From Cristatella mucedo (lineage: Eukaryota; Bryozoa; Phylactolaemata; Cristatellidae): a DNA stretch of 50,000 nucleotides. Under the pieces are notes generated by a model that had not been told where the DNA came from, ran no database searches, and saw only the letters and a list, made by a program, of their open reading frames with translations. The translations under genes were made by a program, and so were the position numbers. Shown piece after piece: positions 41,516 through 50,000 of the stretch. Numbering within the stretch: the stretch's first letter is position 1; each line of letters begins with the position of its first letter. Where the stretch lies: NCBI GenBank assembly GCA_009760855.2, contig WPIO01000159.1:1-50000 (forward strand), in the 5' to 3' direction.

Positions 41516-41740
41516 AGTTCTCTTACTCGACTACCCTTCAGACTCAGCTATGCTTCTCACTATCTCTTTGTTGCGCGAGATAAAGTCTGTTGGCTACTGC
41601 ATGTGTAGCTAAAGCCGATTAGACTTTGAGTGTGCTGTAGCAAACTCGCCTTCGAAACACATCCTCTTAGTCTTCATGGCTTTGAGTAGCTAAAGACAGA
41701 TATATATGTACATTGCATTACTCGCATCCTCTCGACATTT
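41516..41740 (+). repeat. LINE family B 3' end, plus orientation
   Basis: TTTGTTGCGCGAGATAAAGT, CTGTTGGCTACTGCATGTG, GACTTTGAGTGTGCTGTAGC and TCTTCATGGCTTTGAG are reverse complements of the blocks in the minus copies. It forms an inverted pair with 41,075-41,337. Confidence 0.75.
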
Positions 41741-42288
41741 GGTACCCTCCAGTCTTGATCATCCTTCTGAGCTCGAGTTTCTCGCCAGTTCCAGTGGGCC
41801 GCGTAGGTGAAGACGCTGACTGCTGCAATGAAAGCACGGCAAAGAAAGCAACTTTGTTTTTGCTCTTCACCTTGCGCTCTTCACATTCACCTTCACCTTC
41901 ACCACCCTCTTCACTGCTTAGAAATCCTCGCGCGCAGACGGTGCCCTTGCCTTGACGGTGCCCGTGTCAATTTGTCAATGCAGGTCGTCGGTTTACCCAA
42001 CTTTTCAATCGCCAAATGTTGCAATAAACTTAACATGAAAAGTGATTCTTGTACCGCGAAGAGATTGCCGCCATTCAAGATTATTCACGCGTGCAAACGT
42101 GTAACTTTTTTGGGTGCGCTTCCGTTGCTGTGTGTGTATCTTGCATAATGCGTGTCTGTTTTCGAGGACGAATGTCCTGTATACGCTAGCGGTTGCACAC
42201 GCTTGCAGCTGCCCGTTCGTCGTCGTATGCGCATGCTTTCTCGTGCGTTACTAGGTGTGCTGAAAAATAGCATTCCTAGAGAATCATA
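41741..42288. other. Intergenic, nothing firmly recognised
   Basis: A (TTCACC)n-like patch at about 41,876-41,910 encodes an acidic GEGEGE stretch on the minus strand. No partner exon is found. Confidence 0.35.
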
Positions 42289-43345
42289 ATAATAACAATA
42301 ATGCACTTGATAAAGTGCCCTCAGAGAACTTAATCTCTTTCTAGGCGCTTTACATTTGCTGCAAAGTGAAATGCAACTGAATGGTAAGTAAAATCATGCT
42401 TGAAAAACAAACAAAATGAATACCATGGTTAGGGGTGACATGCACAGGGTCAGCATGCAAATGTGGTTAGTGGCAGCATGCACAGTGGCAGCACGCATAA
42501 GCACATCGAGGACGAATCACAGGGACCCACTAAATGCTGTCCTAAATAGGTGTTTTTAAGTTCTTTTTAAATGGGTCAAGTCAGGGGATGTCGTGACACA
42601 AGTTGGGAGTGAGTTCCAGGCTTTGGGAGCATACGAACTAAATGCACGGTCTCCGAAGAATTTGAGGTTTGTACGAGGTATTGGTAAACTATTGGATTAC
42701 GAAAAGCAGGTGGTACGATGTTTGGCCTGGTGAGGGAGTAGATCTGAGGCTAGAGCCAAAGAATTAAGGGACCTAAAAGTGAGCGACAAAACCTTGAAGT
42801 CAATCCGTTGCTTGACTGGTCGCCAGTGCAGGTCGGCGAGAAGTGGCAACTGTGACGCTCACGACAGACAAGCCTAGCTGCAGAGTTTTGCACCGGCTGC
42901 AATCGCCTGATCGCACATGCTGTTAGGCCAGTAAGCAGTGAGTTGCAGAAGTCGAGACGGGATGTCACGAATGCATGGACCAACTTGGACGTGGTATCCT
43001 TATCTACAGGCCCGAATTTTAGCAATGTTATGAAGCTGAAAATAGACGGATTTGACTGTGGAGCTGATATGTTCGTCTAACGAGAGGTCGCTTTGGAATA
43101 TGACACATTGATTTCGAGTTGATTCAACTGGACATATACTGGCAGAGCCAATTTTGAGAGTCAGTCTTTCCAATCTCTGAATCACACTGGGTTTGCCCAT
43201 AACTAGTAAGTTCGTTTTTTATCATCGTTAAGTTTTAGAAAATTTGCTGCCATCCATGTGCGGATGTCATCAATGCATGCAGCAAGTGAGTTGAGAAAGT
43301 TTGAGGTGCTCGAAGGCTGGGAGGGATCAAAGCAAAGGTACAAAG
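42289..43345 (-). repeat. LINE family A copy, well preserved
   Basis: AATAATAACAATAATG tail, terminal hairpin with one wobble pair (AAAGTGCC/GGCGCTTT), full 3' UTR and RT C-terminal pieces ([36 protein letters not shown]). It is truncated at about 43,345. Confidence 0.9.
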
Positions 43346-44290
43346 GTACAATAAATACCAGCAAAAGCGAGAATCGACTTATTTAAAGTCTGCATTGCAG
43401 CCGTGGTATTTAAATTCAAATTATTGAACTAGATATTGAACTGAACTGAATTGAACTGAATATCAAACGCTTGGTCCGTATGTTTACACCTAGAGAGGTT
43501 ATGAAGTTAGCATGCTTCTGGGTGCTCGAACCGTGCCAGCCAACTCGCGTTAATTCGTGCTCATTCTAGGAATAAAAAGAAGCAAGCCACATGTACGACC
43601 GTGTACGAGGTGTTGGTCACACACCGAAATGATCCTTAAGCTCCGTGTACACTGTCTGGCTTTTATATGAGCATCTGTCAAACTAGCTGACTGTCAAAGG
43701 AATACGGCCTACAGTACCAAAGAGCATCTTGATCCTCAAAGGAAGTTGTTGAAGTGTCAAGCGAAGTGGTCACACAAAAGGTGAACTGTGGGGCTTTTGT
43801 CTCACTTTGATTCTGCTGATAACACGTGCCCCTTCCGGAAAGCTAAGGTGATTAGTCTCGAGGTATTTCTTTCAAGTGGGTTTTTCCGTACTATCATGTG
43901 TTAGCTTGCATTAACTGTGGGTGTGCCTGTATGCAGCCGAGCTCGTGTGCGTTTCAATGCGCTCACCTGCATGTATGTGTAAGTGTGTGTGCGAACTCAT
44001 GAACGTGTATGCATCTAAAGTGCGTTCGTGAGCGTGTGGGTGAGATAGTGCCTGAGAGCTCGCATTTGATTGTGGCTGTGTGTGATCGCATGCAAGTGTG
44101 TTTATGTTCGCGAATACACGTTTGCTGTATGTTTGTTAGTTGACTCATATACTGAGAATGAGATGACGGACCGATACAAACTCAGCCGCTTAATTCTCAA
44201 TCGCTAGAAAGCAAGGAACGCAGCAATTAATGCCTTAAGCTACTGTGGTCTGAGTATATGCAGGCCGGTACCGCTCCTTCCTTAAACAGC
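43346..44290. other. Intergenic, nothing recognised
   Basis: It contains short GAACT-type tandem repeats (43,425-43,465) and a GTGT-rich purine-pyrimidine stretch (43,930-44,130). Confidence 0.4.
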
Positions 44291-44575
44291 TGTCGGGAGC
44301 ATCACCGGTGGTGCATAGCTGTGGTCCGCCTGTGGTGTGGTTTGGACAGGCCGGTAACCACAGTCAGATGGTGGACTCACCATCGGGGTCGGCCAAAACA
44401 CAGCCGTGGGCGAGGAGGGGGATTCAGTGGGGAGAGAGGGGCGAGTGAAGTCGTGCTCCCTCTGCTCTGTAGTAGAATAAACTGTTGGTGTTGGTTCTGT
44501 GCTGGCGTTCTTCGTGCAAGGCGTTCTTCGTGCAAGGCGCATCGAAGCACAGCTACAGCAAGGTCTTAAGCCAAA
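44291..44575 (+). mobile_element. Possible solo LTR-like segment
   Basis: It begins TGTCGGGAGCATCACCGGTG, carries AATAAA at 44,475-44,480 and ends near CACAGCTACAGC. The pentamer ACAGC lies directly before it and again at its end, a possible target duplication. No internal gag/pol is present. An 18-bp GGCGTTCTTCGTGCAAGG-type unit is duplicated at about 44,503-44,538. Confidence 0.3.
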
Positions 44576-44808
44576 GAGTAGGGAAACACAAGGCTTGTAG
44601 TGTAATCACTTTTTTCAGGACACTAACATAAAACGCACAGTTTTATGCAGGGCAGTGTGAGGTGAATTTAAAGACAGCAAAATAGCGGCAACTCAAACCA
44701 AGGGGTTATATACTGACAACAGAGAGGCAACAAAATCCGATTGCCTGAAAGAAGGCATTCGGCTAAGCTTAGTGAAGATCGCTCCGGTGCTCTCCACTCT
44801 CCAACACA
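44576..44808. other. Intergenic, nothing recognised
   Basis: No feature is supported here. Confidence 0.35.
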
Positions 44809-45049
44809 TAATAATAATAATAATACACTTGATAAAGCGCCCTCAGAGAACGAAATCTCTTTCTAGACGGATTGCATAGTCTGCAAAGGAAACACGATCG
44901 AATGGTGAGTGGTGTCATGCTTGATAAACAACCAGAATAACATGGTTAGGGGCGACATGAACAGGGTCAACATGCAAGTGTGGTTAGTGGTAGCATACAC
45001 AGTGTCAGTACACATAAGCACACAAAGAACGAATCACAGGGACCCACTA
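44809..45049 (-). repeat. LINE family A 3' end
   Basis: AATAATAATAATAATAC tail, hairpin block, then AACATGGTTAGGGGCGACAT and AGAACGAATCACAGGGACCC. The match stops at the MITE. Confidence 0.87.
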
Positions 45050-45226
45050 CAGTCGACTCTGATTATAAGAATATGCTTCGGCCGGCAAATGGCCATTCTT
45101 ACGTGTATTAAGAATTTTCCCATATGCGGAGTGAGACTATAGCTAGAGTAAATCCGGGATGCAAAATTGCTATTCTTATAAGTGGAGTATTCCTATATCC
45201 GACATTCTTATACTCGGAGTCGACTG
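45050..45226. mobile_element. pogo/Tigger-like MITE, 177 bp
   Basis: Terminal inverted repeats CAGTCGACTCTGATTATAAG and (reverse-complemented right end) CAGTCGACTCCGAGTATAAG match at 21 of 23 positions. TA dinucleotides flank both ends (45,048-45,049 and 45,227-45,228). CAGT...ACTG ends with TA duplication are typical of the pogo group of Tc1/mariner. It has no coding capacity. Confidence 0.82.
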
Positions 45227-45427
45227 TAGCACTGTTGCTCAACAGAATTCCCGGGGATGACCCAAATCGACAAACTAAAGGAGCGCATCATACAGTCCCT
45301 GACCCTCTCGCCGTCTCAATCAGCTCCACGATTGGTTCAATTGCTTTCGTACCTCTACTTACCGTTGCATAAGCATCAACATCTAAAACATTCTAGTGTA
45401 TCTCCATTACTGAGTAGGTCTTAAGGC

Positions 45428-45545
45428 AATAACAATAATAATAATACTAATAATAATTCATTTGTCAGTGCACCCACAACGAGATCAACATCTTTCTAGG
45501 CACGTTACATTTGCTGTAAAGGAAGCATGGTCGAATGGTTAGCGG
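45428..45545 (-). repeat. LINE family A 3' end fragment, diverged
   Basis: AATAATAATACTAATAAT tail, then TCTTTCTAGGCACGTTACAT and TTGCTGTAAAGGAAGC. Confidence 0.75.
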
Positions 45546-46066
45546 TAGCAGAAGTAGGACTGTTTCGTGGTGATATCATCCAATGGAGCTGCAGCTTCAT
45601 TTCGACCAATCCAAGCAGAGCTATGGACGGAGCCCGAGGGAACAATCTATTCGAGGCCGGCTCAGACCATGACATGATCCGATTATCTCTGCCGAAAATG
45701 CAACACGCTGTAGCAGAATAAAATGTCAGGCGCACGCATCCTTGTATTACTAACAACTCAAGCTAGAGCATGGCCTTCGCTATGTACAAAAGCACGTGAA
45801 CCGGAAGAGTGCAACATGAGCAGATATCACGGCCACCTCAGACATCGGCCGAGAGTCGAGGGATGCCATCAAGCAAGGCTGAGTACACATCTACGCGTGC
45901 CTGTGCATAAGGACATGGCCACGGTGGCGACCGTCGTCGGAGCCTCGGCAAGGAGCCAGTCTGAAATTTGGACACAAGCGCCCACTGCGTGCAGGCTGCT
46001 GCTGCACTGCTGAGAGAGGCCAGCACGGCGCTGGCAGGTGGACCCTCGACGATCGCCGCAGCGCCA
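45546..46066. other. 3' flank / probable 3' UTR of ATE1
   Basis: This lies downstream of the ATE1 stop on the minus strand. A GC-rich part at 45,840-46,066 keeps open frames on both strands, but they have no recognised domain. Confidence 0.35.
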
Positions 46067-49460
<3,394 letters not shown>

Positions 49461-49591
49461 ATGCACACTCATACATGCATATGCACAAGCGGTCACTTTT
49501 GAAATGCAACACGCTACACTATCACTGCACGTACCCTCCAAGTCTGCATCACTATAACGGCTGAGCACATAGCCGGTTACATCGAGTTTCC

Positions 49592-50000
49592 GCTTCATAA
49601 CATTGCTAAAATTAGGGCTTGTTTAGATAAGGATACCACGTCCAAGTTGGTCCATGCATTCGTGACATCCCGTCTCGACTTCTGCAACTCACTGCTTACT
49701 GGCCTACCAGCATGTGCGATCAGGCGATTGCAGCTGGTGCAAAACTCTGCAGCTAGGCTTGTCTGTCGTGAGCGTCACAGTTGCCACATTACTCCACTTC
49801 TCGCCGACCTGCACTGGCTACCAGTCAAGCAACGGATTGACTTCAAGGTTTTGTCGCTCACTTTTAGGTCCCTTCATTCTATGGCTCCAGCCTATCTTTC
49901 AGATATACTACCCCATCAGGCCAAGCATCGTACCACCCGCTTTTCGGAATCCAACAGTCTACCAATACCTCGTACAAACCTTAAATCCTTTGGAGACCGT
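49592..50000 (+). repeat. LINE family A copy running off the right edge
   Basis: It starts abruptly at GCTTCATAACATTGCTAAAA with open RT sequence: [59 protein letters not shown]. No stop is seen up to 50,000. It is antisense to ATE1 and among the best-preserved copies. Confidence 0.9.

Noticed and set aside
41820-41940. Possible minus-strand exon encoding an acidic GEGEGE stretch with splice-like borders
   Set aside because: Low-complexity (TTCACC)n origin; no partner exon and no link to ATE1, which ends at 46,067.
49505-49598. Minus-strand stretch KLDVTGYVLSRYSDADLEG before a gtacgt donor-like site, possible upstream ATE1 exon
   Set aside because: It does not resemble the segment expected upstream of the exon at 49,164, and its 5' end is cut by the LINE junction at 49,592.

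Overview
This is animal (metazoan) nuclear DNA. It has spliced genes with short conserved exons, introns of about 80 bp to several kb, GT-AG borders plus one probable GC-AG border, a dense load of decayed transposons, and many microsatellites. The three recognisable genes are metazoan-type. The repeat content (a CR1/L2-like LINE with an (ATT)n tail, tRNA-derived SINEs, and Tc1, hAT and R2-like relics) fits a marine or aquatic invertebrate, but I cannot place the phylum from the sequence alone.

Layout. (1) 1 to 19,392, minus strand: a coiled-coil gene whose first exon carries the CxxC-containing N-terminus of LEKR1. I assembled ten exons (19,392 down to 95) whose splice phases all agree, giving about 463 codons. 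The gene continues off the left edge. (2) 19,400 to 32,560: no host gene found. This stretch holds SINEs, a hAT-like transposase relic with a BED finger, an R2-like retroelement relic, LINE tails and microsatellites. (3) 32,564 to 37,843, plus strand: a complete importin-alpha gene in eight exons (525 aa). It has the IBB domain, the ARM repeats and a C-terminus like the KPNA2/Rch1 group. (4) 37,850 to 46,066: mostly LINE copies in both orientations, nested insertions, a pogo-like MITE and an LTR-like segment. (5) 46,067 to 49,164, minus strand: the last four exons of ATE1 (arginyl-tRNA--protein transferase), continuing past the right edge.

The three genes do not form a pathway: nuclear import, N-degron arginylation and an uncharacterised coiled-coil protein are simply neighbours. 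The repeats do form a system. The abundant LINE (called family A here) and the tRNA-derived SINE share the same 3' terminal hairpin, which suggests that the SINE is mobilised by the LINE. Several nested insertions give a relative order of events.

Limits: all homology calls are by eye. Exon joins rest on splice consensus, reading-phase agreement and recalled family motifs. TE boundaries are approximate to about 10-50 bp. I found no bacterial, viral or CRISPR content and no evidence of a new defence or toxin system.
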